The translations under genes were made by a program, and so were the position numbers. From a virus: DNA of 64,000 nt. A model generated the notes under the pieces. That model was not told the origin of the DNA and searched no databases. It was given only the letters and a program-made list of their open reading frames with translations. The stretch is from positions 1 through 64,000 of the IMG/VR virus record IMGVR_UViG_3300042307_001412; one strand, 5' to 3'. Position 1 is the first letter of the stretch. The number at the start of each line of letters is the position of its first letter. This document shows, piece by piece, positions 1 through 8,180 of this stretch.

Positions 1-2946
1 CTCTTGGATGATGGTTCAAGCGGAACTCTTCGCTGGGCAATCAATCAAGCCAACGCAAATGCTGGTGGGATTTACGATGCCATTGACATCACCACAGAAG
101 GAACAATCACCCTCACTTCCGACTTGCCCAACATTACGGCTGGGGTGACAATCACCGGCACGGGAATGGCTACGACAATTATTGATGGCAATAATTTGTG
201 GCGAGCCATTTACAACAATGGCTCAAGAACAATTGTTATTGAAGACATCACATTCAAGCAAGGTAAAAATGTTTCATGGAACGGTGGGCTGATTTACAAC
301 GCCTCTGGAACAATGACGTTCAATCGGATAAAGATTTCCAATCATTCATCGTGGGCTTTCTACCAAGGCGGCGGTGGAGTTACCACATTCAATGATTCCC
401 AATTCACCAATAATGGTTATGCAATTACCTCTGACCACGGCGGAACACCTACAGCCCTGAGCCTTACGGATACTGATTACTCAAATCGTATTTATGTAAA
501 CGATTCAACATTTACATCAAATACTTATGGCATTCGTACCGAGCGCTTTGTCAAAATAAATAACAGTCAGTTCACAGGCAACACACAGGTTGGTGCGTAT
601 CTAGGAGGGCTCAACCGTCAGCAAGTTCTAAATTCAACATTTACTTCAAACGGTGTTGGCGTGTACTTCTCGTCATGGATTCCGACAAGTTGGGCGGTTG
701 GCGCTGGCAACCAAACGGTTTCAGGTAATACATTCAACGGCAACACCACTGCTATTCAGTTTGCAAACAATTGGAATAACGGCTCTTCGGTGTACAACGG
801 AGTAAGTGCGAACTCGTTCTCCACAGCCAGTGAAAACACCTTTGGCATTACTGCGCAAAACACAAACAATTTCTCGGGCTCTGGATATGTGGAGTCCAAT
901 AACACAATCACTGCGGCTTATCTGAATCCAGTCACAAACTTGACGGCTGTGGCAAACGCAGACGGAAGTGTTGACCTTGATTGGGATGCATCGGCGGCAA
1001 GTAATTGCGTCATCTACGGATACTCAGTAAGTTTCTACGACCTCACCGTAATTGGTGGAGCAACATCGGGTGGTTGGGGGGTTTGGACTAATCAAGGAAC
1101 CAGCTACTCGTTAAGCACTGAAATGTTCTCTGGCAGTAATCCTGTCACGACTGGATACGGACCAGTTCGCTTTGGTATCAAAGCAATGACGGCTGGGTGT
1201 GCCGGAGTTGGAACTGGTAGTTGCACTTATGGTCCTGAAGTAACCGTTGATGCAACTGTTCTTGACCCGACAACCACTTCATCTACTACTACAACTACGA
1301 CCAGTACGACTGTCGCTCCTGTCGTCGTGACTCCCCCATACGGTACAACAGTGCCACTCCCGCAATACCCAGAGCCTGAAACAGAATCCACAACGGTGCC
1401 GCTTCCCGTAGAAACAGGAATTGGAATCGAATTGCCAACAGAGACAATTCCAGAATACTCAGAACCAATTGGAATAGACCCAACAGAAACCGAAACGGTA
1501 GTAGTAATAATTCCACCAGATGATTATACCGTCACAGACATAGAAGACAACGAGCCAATCACGACAGTCATATTGGACAATATCCTAGAAAATACGTTCA
1601 CTACCGATATTGAGGCTGACGAGGTTGGTGCTGTTCTTGACACTCTCCTTGGCGCTGAACTTACCAACACCCAGTTTGACAATGTTCTAGAAGCCGTCTT
1701 TACCGAAGATGTTTCGGCAGATGTATTCACCGAGGCACTAACGACAATGCTGGATGCAGACATCACCAGCGCACAGTTGACGGCAGTTTTGGATTCAGCG
1801 TTCTCAGAAGATACTTCTGCTGAGAATATGGTGTCGGCTTTGGTGTCAATCTTTGATGGTCCGCTTAGTTCTGGCGACCTAGACACAGTTATGGCAGCCG
1901 TATTTGACGAAGATATATCGGTTGCGGACACTATGACCGTACTTGGAGACTTGCTTGAAACAAACCTAAGCGCGTCAGAAACAGAAGCAATCTTTGACAG
2001 CGTGTTTGACAGTGACCTTTCCGACGCAGAAACCATTGACCTCATCGTTGATGTGTTGGAGGACGAACTCACCTCAGAGTTGTTGAACACTGTTCTTGGT
2101 GCGGTCTTTGACGAAGAAGTAAGCAACGAGGTTTTGATTGAAACCTTCACCGCTGTCTTGGGTAATGAACTAGACGCTGAATCGGTCGGAGTAATCGTGG
2201 ATGTGTTGGAATCCGACACAATTACGAGCGAGCAGGTTGGACAAGTCGTTACGTTGGTAATTGAGCAAGAGGGTGGCATCGAGTCTGGACAAGCAACCGA
2301 ACTTGCAACAAGCTCCAAGGTTCTTGAAAGCATTGACGGCGAACAAGCATCCGCAGTGTTTAACGCAATCGTTGTTGCTGAGGTTTCAGAAGAGGCTGGT
2401 GCTGCAATTTCAGAAGCACTCACCGAGGCACCAACCGATGTTAAGGAATCATTTGAAGAAGAAATCAACGTATTCGCCGGCGTGTTCGATACGTATACCG
2501 CATTAGGTTCTTCTATAGATGTTGGTACAAGAAGAAGCGTAATTGCGGTAAACTTGGTGACCAGTACTGTGGCTCTAGCCGCTGCTGCTGGTGGAATACC
2601 AACCCCAGGCTCTAGCCCATCTAACCCATCTGGCCCAAGACAAGACGTTGCGGTTCGCAGGGAAGATGAGGAAGCCGAGGAAGGTGGAGCCATTGAGGGC
2701 GAAGGTCCTGAATGGATTAAGCGGATATCTATTTACAAATATGAAGATGGAGTGAGAGTTATGGACTGGAAGAACTTTACAAGAAAATTTGTTTACGGAG
2801 TTATGGCATCTGGTTTCACGCTTGCTGGAGCCACGGTTATGTACTTCACTCTTTCTGGATTCACACAAAAGATTGCCCTCTGGGGAACGGTCTTGGCATT
2901 CACTGCATCGATGTATCTCCACATGAAGGAACCAGACGGAGAGTAA
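1..2946 (+). CDS. Beta-helix surface/tail-type protein with helical repeats, 5'-truncated
   Basis: The frame is open at base 1, so the N-terminus is missing. About 980 residues are visible. Residues 1-310 are Asn/Thr/Gly-rich with recurring NSTF/NTFxGN strands, typical of right-handed parallel beta-helix proteins. A fibronectin-III-like segment follows (about 315-410), then a Thr-rich linker. From about 520 to 770 there is an acidic alpha-helical repeat of roughly 42 residues (LxxVLxAVFxEDVS...LxxLLxxxLT), about six copies. The C-terminus has two hydrophobic segments (about 930-975). Beta-helix folds fit a tail fibre or depolymerase, but C-terminal membrane segments are unusual for a virion fibre; a membrane-anchored surface protein is the alternative. 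The helical repeat is not a family I can name. Confidence 0.75.
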   Translation, partial: LLDDGSSGTLRWAINQANANAGGIYDAIDITTEGTITLTSDLPNITAGVTITGTGMATTIIDGNNLWRAIYNNGSRTIVIEDITFKQGKNVSWNGGLIYNASGTMTFNRIKISNHSSWAFYQGGGGVTTFNDSQFTNNGYAITSDHGGTPTALSLTDTDYSNRIYVNDSTFTSNTYGIRTERFVKINNSQFTGNTQVGAYLGGLNRQQVLNSTFTSNGVGVYFSSWIPTSWAVGAGNQTVSGNTFNGNTTAIQFANNWNNGSSVYNGVSANSFSTASENTFGITAQNTNNFSGSGYVESNNTITAAYLNPVTNLTAVANADGSVDLDWDASAASNCVIYGYSVSFYDLTVIGGATSGGWGVWTNQGTSYSLSTEMFSGSNPVTTGYGPVRFGIKAMTAGCAGVGTGSCTYGPEVTVDATVLDPTTTSSTTTTTTSTTVAPVVVTPPYGTTVPLPQYPEPETESTTVPLPVETGIGIELPTETIPEYSEPIGIDPTETETVVVIIPPDDYTVTDIEDNEPITTVILDNILENTFTTDIEADEVGAVLDTLLGAELTNTQFDNVLEAVFTEDVSADVFTEALTTMLDADITSAQLTAVLDSAFSEDTSAENMVSALVSIFDGPLSSGDLDTVMAAVFDEDISVADTMTVLGDLLETNLSASETEAIFDSVFDSDLSDAETIDLIVDVLEDELTSELLNTVLGAVFDEEVSNEVLIETFTAVLGNELDAESVGVIVDVLESDTITSEQVGQVVTLVIEQEGGIESGQATELATSSKVLESIDGEQASAVFNAIVVAEVSEEAGAAISEALTEAPTDVKESFEEEINVFAGVFDTYTALGSSIDVGTRRSVIAVNLVTSTVALAAAAGGIPTPGSSPSNPSGPRQDVAVRREDEEAEEGGAIEGEGPEWIKRISIYKYEDGVRVMDWKNFTRKFVYGVMASGFTLAGATVMYFTLSGFTQKIALWGTVLAFTASMYLHMKEPDGE

Positions 2947-2966
2947 TCCTGATATAGACTCTTTTC

Positions 2967-3836
2967 ATGTCTGGAAAAATTGATAAAAATCAGCTTTTAT
3001 CCGACATATATGAAAAGAACTTTAGTCCTGGAGTATTAAAATTTTCTGCGCAAGCAGAGTTCCCTCCCAAAAGATACCCCTATGAGGAATCTGGTTATTC
3101 AGGTCCGGATATCCTTGCAAACTTATATCACCCAGATGTTCTTTACAGGCTAAATACCGATGGGTTCTTTGGTGATGACTTTATTAAAAACTCGGACATC
3201 ATTGCGCTTGGGTGCTCTATAACAGCAGGCGTTGGAGTGCAAACGAAATACTCGTGGCCGCAGATAGTAAAAGAACGAACGGGGATGAGCGTAAATCACA
3301 TAGGGTTGCTTGGTGGCTCAATACAACAACTGGTGACACTTGTTGTTGATTTTATGGCTATATATGGAAAACCCAAACATCTTCTATTCCTTGCACCAGA
3401 TATGACTAGGCAGTGGGTTTTTGATTCTGTCTATCCATTTAGACATAGATACGAATTCGACGAATCAATAGATGACTTTTTTTGCTTTGACAAAAAACCA
3501 ACGATAAAAAAGAGTCTAAACGGATTGAATATTGATATGAAATTGGTTGCCCAAAATTCATTTAACTCACTATCAATCCTGTCCAACCTGTGCCAACTGC
3601 TTGATATTAATTATGGGTTTTGCACATGGAGTCATAGCGACTCAAAGATATATGAGAATTTTAATGTGAAAAACTATATTCCAAATATCCCACAAGATGT
3701 TTTGAATAAGAAATTAAGCTCATACAAACCCAACGATGAAAATTCCGCCTATTGGGATATTGGTACAGACAAAATGCACCAAGGAGTTCGTGGACATCTC
3801 TTTCATGCTGAAAGATTTATGACAATACTGGACTAA
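2967..3836 (+). CDS. SGNH/GDSL hydrolase-like protein
   Basis: 289 residues. A GDSL-like block I is seen at ALGCSITAGVGV (Ser84 as candidate nucleophile). A conserved His-rich end (HQGVRGHLFHAE) sits where SGNH enzymes carry the catalytic Asp/His. The same architecture recurs in the two genes at 49.7-51.7 kb, so this is a third family member in the window. SGNH enzymes remove or transfer acyl groups on glycans or lipids; the substrate here is unknown. It lies 20 nt after the surface-protein gene and before the endolysin, which suggests envelope or receptor glycans (inference). Confidence 0.65.
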   Translation: MSGKIDKNQLLSDIYEKNFSPGVLKFSAQAEFPPKRYPYEESGYSGPDILANLYHPDVLYRLNTDGFFGDDFIKNSDIIALGCSITAGVGVQTKYSWPQIVKERTGMSVNHIGLLGGSIQQLVTLVVDFMAIYGKPKHLLFLAPDMTRQWVFDSVYPFRHRYEFDESIDDFFCFDKKPTIKKSLNGLNIDMKLVAQNSFNSLSILSNLCQLLDINYGFCTWSHSDSKIYENFNVKNYIPNIPQDVLNKKLSSYKPNDENSAYWDIGTDKMHQGVRGHLFHAERFMTILD

Positions 3837-3937
3837 AAAACCATTTGATAATTAGTACATAATAATTGACCAACTATTGTTGTAAAATTGCAGCACGCCA
3901 ACTTGGCGAATTGACACTTTTTACGAAATGAGTTGAC

Positions 3938-4708
3938 ATGAGCAAAGTTGCATGGAATTACATCGTCCCTGTAGTGCTTCCAAAAGACCTTAAAGGAATT
4001 GAGCCAGGGAAGCTTCCAGCCAACCTTTTGAGGGCTGTTCCCGGCGGCGGCAAGATGCATTGGATTGCTGCATCGGCATGGACTGCTATGGTCGAAAAGG
4101 CAAAGGCTGAAGGCGTTGAGCTAAAACCGACTTCCAGCGGCGACACATATAGAGATTACGAGACCCAGAAAAAAGGATTTCTCACCCGCTACACACTTGA
4201 CAAAGTGGACGGAACCAGCACTAAAACCTTTGAAGGCAAGACTTGGTATCTCAAGAAAGGTATGGCGATGCTTGCCACGCCTGGTAAATCGCAGCATAAC
4301 CTCGGTTTGGCCTGTGACGTTCATTCCGCGTCTGAGCCAAAGCGCCTCAACTGGCTTATTGCGAATGTCAAAGAGTTTGGCTTCTCATGGGAAGTAGTTC
4401 CATCTGAGCCATGGCATCTTCGCTATGTTTCCGGAGACAATGTTCCAGCCTCTGTAAAGGCATGGATGGACGCCAACGGAGTTACCGCACCAGCAGCAGG
4501 CGGAGCGCCAGTCGTAACACCTGCAGCAGGCGGCAATGACATCAGCAAGCTCCAAGAGGCACTTAAAGCTAAGGGTTTCTATAAAGGCGCTATCAATGGT
4601 CAAAAAGATGTCGCAACCGACGCTGCGGTAAAAGCTTTCAAAGTAGCAAACAAGCTTGCTGCTGACTCTGTAGTTGGTCCAAAAGTAAAAGAACTGCTCG
4701 GACTCTAA
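3938..4708 (+). CDS. Endolysin: M15 (VanY-type) peptidase plus peptidoglycan-binding domain
   Basis: 256 residues. The M15 zinc motifs are intact: SQHNLGLACDVH (His120, Asp127) and EPWHLRY (Glu157, His160), giving a zinc L,D- or D,D-carboxy/endopeptidase. An Ala/Pro/Gly linker at about 178-205 leads to a C-terminal PG_binding_1 domain (about 206-256). There is no signal peptide, so export depends on a holin, which fits the small membrane proteins that follow. Lysis enzyme that cuts peptide stems of host peptidoglycan. Confidence 0.93.
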   Translation: MSKVAWNYIVPVVLPKDLKGIEPGKLPANLLRAVPGGGKMHWIAASAWTAMVEKAKAEGVELKPTSSGDTYRDYETQKKGFLTRYTLDKVDGTSTKTFEGKTWYLKKGMAMLATPGKSQHNLGLACDVHSASEPKRLNWLIANVKEFGFSWEVVPSEPWHLRYVSGDNVPASVKAWMDANGVTAPAAGGAPVVTPAAGGNDISKLQEALKAKGFYKGAINGQKDVATDAAVKAFKVANKLAADSVVGPKVKELLGL

Positions 4709-4713
4709 TAGTC

Positions 4714-4962
4714 ATGACCGAGATAATCGTCGCCCTTGTTGGTGTTATTGGACTTATAGCCGTAGCGCTCATTGAAAAAGACCGTCGTTCATCAAAGATT
4801 ATGTGGGAAGAAAACAAGGCAGACCATAACTACGTTGTCGAGAAGATTGAAACTCTTGGCAAAAGTCTTGGACGCTCAATTGATAAAACCAATAAATCAC
4901 TCGACAGGGTGGAAGACAAACTCGACACACACATTCGCGACCACGCAATAGGAGACCTCTAA
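4714..4962 (+). CDS. DUF2746-like small membrane protein, probable lysis accessory
   Basis: 82 residues: an N-terminal transmembrane helix (about 4-21) and a charged coiled coil (KSLGRSIDKTNKSLDRVEDKL). This layout matches the DUF2746 proteins that sit next to lysins in actinophages and are often called holin-like. It begins 6 nt after the endolysin stop. Holin activity is inference from position and topology. Confidence 0.65.
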   Translation: MTEIIVALVGVIGLIAVALIEKDRRSSKIMWEENKADHNYVVEKIETLGKSLGRSIDKTNKSLDRVEDKLDTHIRDHAIGDL

Positions 4963-5195
4963 TGGCAAGTGGAAAGCCAGCTAAAAGAAACGTATCAAAC
5001 ACTGTCGTTTCAACACCAAAAATTGACGATGGCCAAAACGTACTTTACGTTGGCGCCGGTAAATCTGTGTTTCATAAATGCCCTGTTTGCAGTAAGTCAA
5101 CAGGCAAGGGAATGGTGAGAGAATACAAAAGCGAACTTTTCTGCTCTCGCGGTTGTGTTGTCTCTCATAAATCAAAGACTGAAGTTTCCGTATGA
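4962..5195 (+). CDS. Small zinc-ribbon protein
   Basis: 77 residues. The start ATG overlaps the upstream stop (TAATG). Two Cys pairs, CPVC and CSRGC about 25 residues apart, form a probable zinc ribbon. It sits inside the lysis cassette but shows no membrane or enzyme motif; role unknown. Confidence 0.75.
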   Translation: MASGKPAKRNVSNTVVSTPKIDDGQNVLYVGAGKSVFHKCPVCSKSTGKGMVREYKSELFCSRGCVVSHKSKTEVSV

Positions 5196-5464
5196 AAAAG
5201 GACTTACTCGTAAATGTCTTACTTAGAATTCTTGCTACTTTCGCCGCATCTGGTCTTGGCGTTATCGGCGCAGGAACTATCGCTGGTGTTCCAGTACTCA
5301 AAGCTGTCTTCATGGCTGGAATTGCAGGGGTTGCAGTCGTAGTTGAAGGACTCTCACGCGCATTCCTCGAAGATGGAAAACTTTCAAGTTCTGAAATCAA
5401 TGATGTGTTCAACAAGGTTGACAAAAAAGCACCAGCGAAAGCAAAGGAAAATAATGCCCGGTAG
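5192..5464 (+). CDS. Holin, r1t-like
   Basis: 90 residues with two hydrophobic helices (about 8-30 and 34-55) separated by a Gly-rich turn, and a charged Lys-rich tail. The pattern resembles r1t-type holins of actinophages. It starts by ATGA overlap with the zinc-ribbon gene. Expected to form the membrane lesion that releases or activates the endolysin. Function is inferred from topology and context. Confidence 0.65.
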   Translation: MKKDLLVNVLLRILATFAASGLGVIGAGTIAGVPVLKAVFMAGIAGVAVVVEGLSRAFLEDGKLSSSEINDVFNKVDKKAPAKAKENNAR

Positions 5465-5579
5465 CCACGAAAAGTCTGAGTGCCAATGTGCACATTGCGG
5501 TTGTGAAACTTGGTGCATGAACGATTGTCCTTGCACCGAATTAATGGGTGCCAGTGCATGCACAAGTCAACACGATTAA
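5454..5579 (+). CDS. Tiny Cys-rich protein (41 aa)
   Basis: ATG at 5454 with Shine-Dalgarno AAAGGA upstream; overlaps the holin end by 11 nt and the next gene by 22 nt. Eight cysteines in 41 residues (CQCAHCGC, CMNDCPC), consistent with metal binding. Function unknown. Confidence 0.6.
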   Translation: MPGSHEKSECQCAHCGCETWCMNDCPCTELMGASACTSQHD

Positions 5580-5791
5580 TTAAACTGCTTCCAATCATGC
5601 TGATTGCAGTTTCAGCCTGCGGCTATGATGGAAAGTATCGTTATCCATGCCAAGACCCAGAAAATTGGGGCAAAAGTGAATGTGAGCCACCAGAATGCAA
5701 GGTAGATGGAGCGTGCACAGAGACGCTGCTTGGATGGGACCCAAGCGCAGAGGTAACAGAAACTACAACAGGAGAGGTAGTCGCCCCATGA
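5558..5791 (+). CDS. Predicted lipoprotein
   Basis: 77 residues from ATG 5558. Basic N-terminus, hydrophobic stretch and lipobox (LIAVSAC, Cys about 21) mark a lipoprotein signal peptide. The mature part is short and holds further Cys. It lies between membrane proteins of the lysis block. A small outer-face lipoprotein there could be spanin-like or involved in exclusion, but nothing in the sequence decides. No strong ribosome site; likely coupled to the overlapping gene. Confidence 0.6.
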   Translation: MHKSTRLIKLLPIMLIAVSACGYDGKYRYPCQDPENWGKSECEPPECKVDGACTETLLGWDPSAEVTETTTGEVVAP

Positions 5792-6069
5792 GACCACGCC
5801 TAACACCAGCCGAACTAGATGCTCGCCTTAAGTTTGTTATTGGCTGCATGCTTGGATTTGTTCTCCTCATAACAACCGTTGGAGTCCTCTGGGCACTTGT
5901 ATTCGTGACACAGCCAATTGGTGCTCAAGCCGAAAACGACAAGATGTTCTTTGGGGTCCTGTCCTCGGTTGCAACATTTATCACCGGAACTTTGGCTGGA
6001 TTGATGATTTCAACAGGTCGTAATGCAGAAGACAAAAACGGTAACGGGATTCCAGACAGCGAAGAGTAA
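5788..6069 (+). CDS. Two-helix membrane protein, holin-like
   Basis: 94 residues from ATG 5788, chosen because it overlaps the lipoprotein stop (ATGA). Two transmembrane helices (about 15-42 and 56-76) and an acidic tail (DKNGNGIPDSEE). It could be a second holin or antiholin beside the r1t-like protein; role inferred only from the lysis context. Confidence 0.65.
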   Translation: MRPRLTPAELDARLKFVIGCMLGFVLLITTVGVLWALVFVTQPIGAQAENDKMFFGVLSSVATFITGTLAGLMISTGRNAEDKNGNGIPDSEE

Positions 6070-6072
6070 ATA

Positions 6073-6675
6073 GTGTCTTTACACGAATTGGGTCTGAAAC
6101 ATGGAACCGATAAATCGACGTTCCATAAGTACATGGAGTTCTACGAAAAGCACATTCCAAAGAATGAGATAAAAACATTCCTTGAGATAGGCGTCCAAGG
6201 TGGATTCTCGCTCCGCACATGGAGAGAGTGGTTTAATGATGATTGTGAAATTGAGGGTTGGGACATAAACCCTCTTATACACATACCTGGATGTACCGTA
6301 AAGATAGTCGACCAGGCTGAAAGAAAACAAATAAAATCAAGTTCTAGAGATTTCTATGACCTCATTATTGATGATGGAGGTCATACCCCAGAACAGATGC
6401 AGACGTCATTTTCTGTCCTCTTCCCTAAATGTAAGTACTTCATAATTGAGGACCTCCACGCGCCTTGGTGTGGAAGCGAGTTCATGCCAGAAGGCGAAGA
6501 GAACACCGTCGACCTGATAGAACGGATACCAATGTGGAGCTCCAAGCACTCAACCAAAGAAGAATCTGATTACATAAATCAGAATGCTGAAGTTGTTGAG
6601 CTGTATATCCAAGGGGAAAGACACCACCCACAATCAATGACGGTATTCATAAAAAATAGACAAAACCTCGAATAG
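6073..6675 (+). CDS. SAM-dependent methyltransferase, macrocin O-methyltransferase-like
   Basis: 200 residues, GTG start. The N-terminal GTDKSTFHKYMEFYE and FLEIGVQGGFSL (SAM-binding motif I), then DLIIDDGGHTPEQM and YFIIEDLH, are the signature blocks of the TylF/TylE/MycE-type sugar O-methyltransferase family. Such enzymes methylate sugar hydroxyls in antibiotics and surface glycans. In a phage it may modify a glycan on the virion or host envelope, together with the SGNH and carbamoyltransferase genes elsewhere in the window (inference). Confidence 0.75.
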   Translation: MSLHELGLKHGTDKSTFHKYMEFYEKHIPKNEIKTFLEIGVQGGFSLRTWREWFNDDCEIEGWDINPLIHIPGCTVKIVDQAERKQIKSSSRDFYDLIIDDGGHTPEQMQTSFSVLFPKCKYFIIEDLHAPWCGSEFMPEGEENTVDLIERIPMWSSKHSTKEESDYINQNAEVVELYIQGERHHPQSMTVFIKNRQNLE

Positions 6676-6713
6676 GGGCTAGGATAGACTTAGTCTTTAA
6701 TAAAAGGGGGATA

Positions 6714-6890
6714 ATGCCAGTAAAAGGTGGATATCAGGCTCGCAAGGACTATGAGCGAGAAAGAAAGAATCGTAAGCGCATAGAGGCCTACATGCTGCTC
6801 CCCGAGCCAGAGCGCTCCAAAAAGCTGGAGGCAAACGCCAGACGCAGAGCATACCAGATGAGATGGACTCAGGAAAAAACCTACTTTTAA
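6714..6890 (+). CDS. Short basic protein (58 aa)
   Basis: ATG 6714 follows a near-ideal ribosome site (AAAGGGGGATA). Strongly charged, Arg/Lys-rich helix (KDYERERKNRKRIEAYML), ending WTQEKTYF. Possibly nucleic-acid binding; not recognised. Confidence 0.6.
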   Translation: MPVKGGYQARKDYERERKNRKRIEAYMLLPEPERSKKLEANARRRAYQMRWTQEKTYF

Positions 6891-6978
6891 GCCATACCCT
6901 ACTCACCTGAAAATGGTGGTAATTTCTTTGTGTACACCACCTGCTTTGGGATGGGCGAGTTTTTTCAGATTTATCCAA

Positions 6979-7314
6979 ATGGCTTCAAACAATAACGCTG
7001 ACATGCTCTGGCATGATGATGGGCACTCTATAGAGCTGCGCATAAACAGGTCAGAATTAGAAGTTCTTTCCATAAAGTGTCCAAAGACCGATGACCGCAA
7101 ATGCGCATCAGAAGACCACGACTGCGTTGTTGAGTATTACATACAGCGATTTGGCATGGAATGCAATGCTGGGGTGTGTCCTGCTTCAGAGAACATCCCA
7201 ATCTGCTGGACGCTTCTCGGAGACCAAAGAAACCTTGACCTAGCTCAAGTCTGGTTCATGCCGAAAACTGACGAACTATTTTCCGCCTGGCTCATTGCCA
7301 CAAAAAACCCTTAA
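6979..7314 (+). CDS. Hypothetical Cys-containing protein
   Basis: 111 residues from ATG 6979; an in-frame GTG/ATG at 6913 would add 22 hydrophobic residues that look non-native. Five Cys and several His suggest a small metal-bound fold. It converges with the next gene, sharing the 4-nt TTAA that holds both stop codons. Function unknown. Confidence 0.55.
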   Translation: MASNNNADMLWHDDGHSIELRINRSELEVLSIKCPKTDDRKCASEDHDCVVEYYIQRFGMECNAGVCPASENIPICWTLLGDQRNLDLAQVWFMPKTDELFSAWLIATKNP

Positions 7315-7769
7315 AAAGGTTCGTCCTCTTTTTGCTCCGGAGCTGAGGCTTCCTTCTTTTTCGGCTTTCGAAGGGCCGATATTGCATCAAAAAACTTGCG
7401 TATATCAGGGTGTTTTAAGACCTCTTCTTCATTGACTTTGTAAATATTTTGTCGGTTGACTTTTGTCTTTGTAATTAACCCTGATGCAATAAGGGATTTA
7501 ACCGTTTTGTCAATCATTGTCTCACTCAGGTCAAGGTAAACGGAAATTGCTCGCTGAGTTAATTTTGGGTCTTCGCTTAATACAACGAGAACACGACCAG
7601 CCGTTGACAAGAGACTAATCACGTCGTCGTTGTGGTATCTGAACACTTTCTGTTTATCAAGGGCACGCATGACCGCTTCCACGGCATCTTCATCTGAATC
7701 AGATTGGTTCACGCCAAGGGCAGCTTGAATGGCCTTTTTGACCTCATCTGCCCGGTTGTCGTTTTTCAT
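7311..7769 (-). CDS. Winged-helix DNA-binding protein
   Basis: 152 residues. The middle part (LTQRAISVYLDLSETMIDKTVKSLIASGLITKTK, about 72-105) is a typical winged helix-turn-helix with the wing near NRQNIYKV. Acidic N-terminus, Lys/Glu-rich tail ending DEPF. Probably a MarR/ArsR-like transcription regulator. It is transcribed away from the 7.9-10.2 kb operon. Confidence 0.7.
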   Translation of the reverse strand: MKNDNRADEVKKAIQAALGVNQSDSDEDAVEAVMRALDKQKVFRYHNDDVISLLSTAGRVLVVLSEDPKLTQRAISVYLDLSETMIDKTVKSLIASGLITKTKVNRQNIYKVNEEEVLKHPDIRKFFDAISALRKPKKKEASAPEQKEDEPF

Positions 7770-7836
7770 AAAATCTGCCTAGGTGTACCTGTTATTTAAA
7801 TCACAATGGTGTAGTATCTCTGATGGGTCACTGATA

Positions 7837-7874
7837 CCGCACTTGCGGTCTTGGTGAGCGGAACTCACAAGACC
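7837..7874 (+). promoter_or_regulatory. Overlapping leader hairpins before the 7902 gene
   Basis: ACCGC-ACTT-GCGGT (7837-7850) overlaps a longer inverted repeat in which GGTCTTGGTGAG pairs with CTCACAAGACC (7847-7874). The two share GGT, so only one can form at a time. Located 27 nt before an ATG with a GGAG-type ribosome site; an attenuation-like switch is possible. Confidence 0.45.
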
Positions 7875-7901
7875 TACAACTTAGGAGATTAGCAGGTAAA
7901 T

Positions 7902-8180
7902 ATGCCACTCAAAGACACACTCAAATTAATCGCGGATAAATCCGGAATGGGCTCGATGTGCAAGTTTGGGAGGATTTACTCCGACATGGACGCAGAGACT
8001 AAAGACGCCCTACGCAGCGCCATGACGAGTAGCGCGTCGACTATGGATATCTGCAGAGCCCTAAATGATGACGGAATCAAAATCCGTAGAGAATTCTTAG
8101 GGGAGAAAAGAAAGTGCTTCTCATCAATTTCAGCAGCATCAAATTGTTGCCTCAACTCAGAAAGTAACGCACCAAAATGA
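7902..8180 (+). CDS. Hypothetical protein, HTH-like
   Basis: 92 residues. The segment ALRSAMTSSASTMDICRALNDDGIKI resembles a short recognition-helix region (inhibitory or packaging proteins of phages sometimes look like this), but I cannot assign it. ATGA overlap with the phosphoesterase gene implies co-translation. Confidence 0.55.
   Translation: MPLKDTLKLIADKSGMGSMCKFGRIYSDMDAETKDALRSAMTSSASTMDICRALNDDGIKIRREFLGEKRKCFSSISAASNCCLNSESNAPK

Noticed and set aside
1524-2693. Long Ser/Thr-rich open frame on the minus strand opposite the beta-helix gene
   Set aside because: Shadow of the strongly biased repeat-coding strand; low-complexity, no ribosome site.
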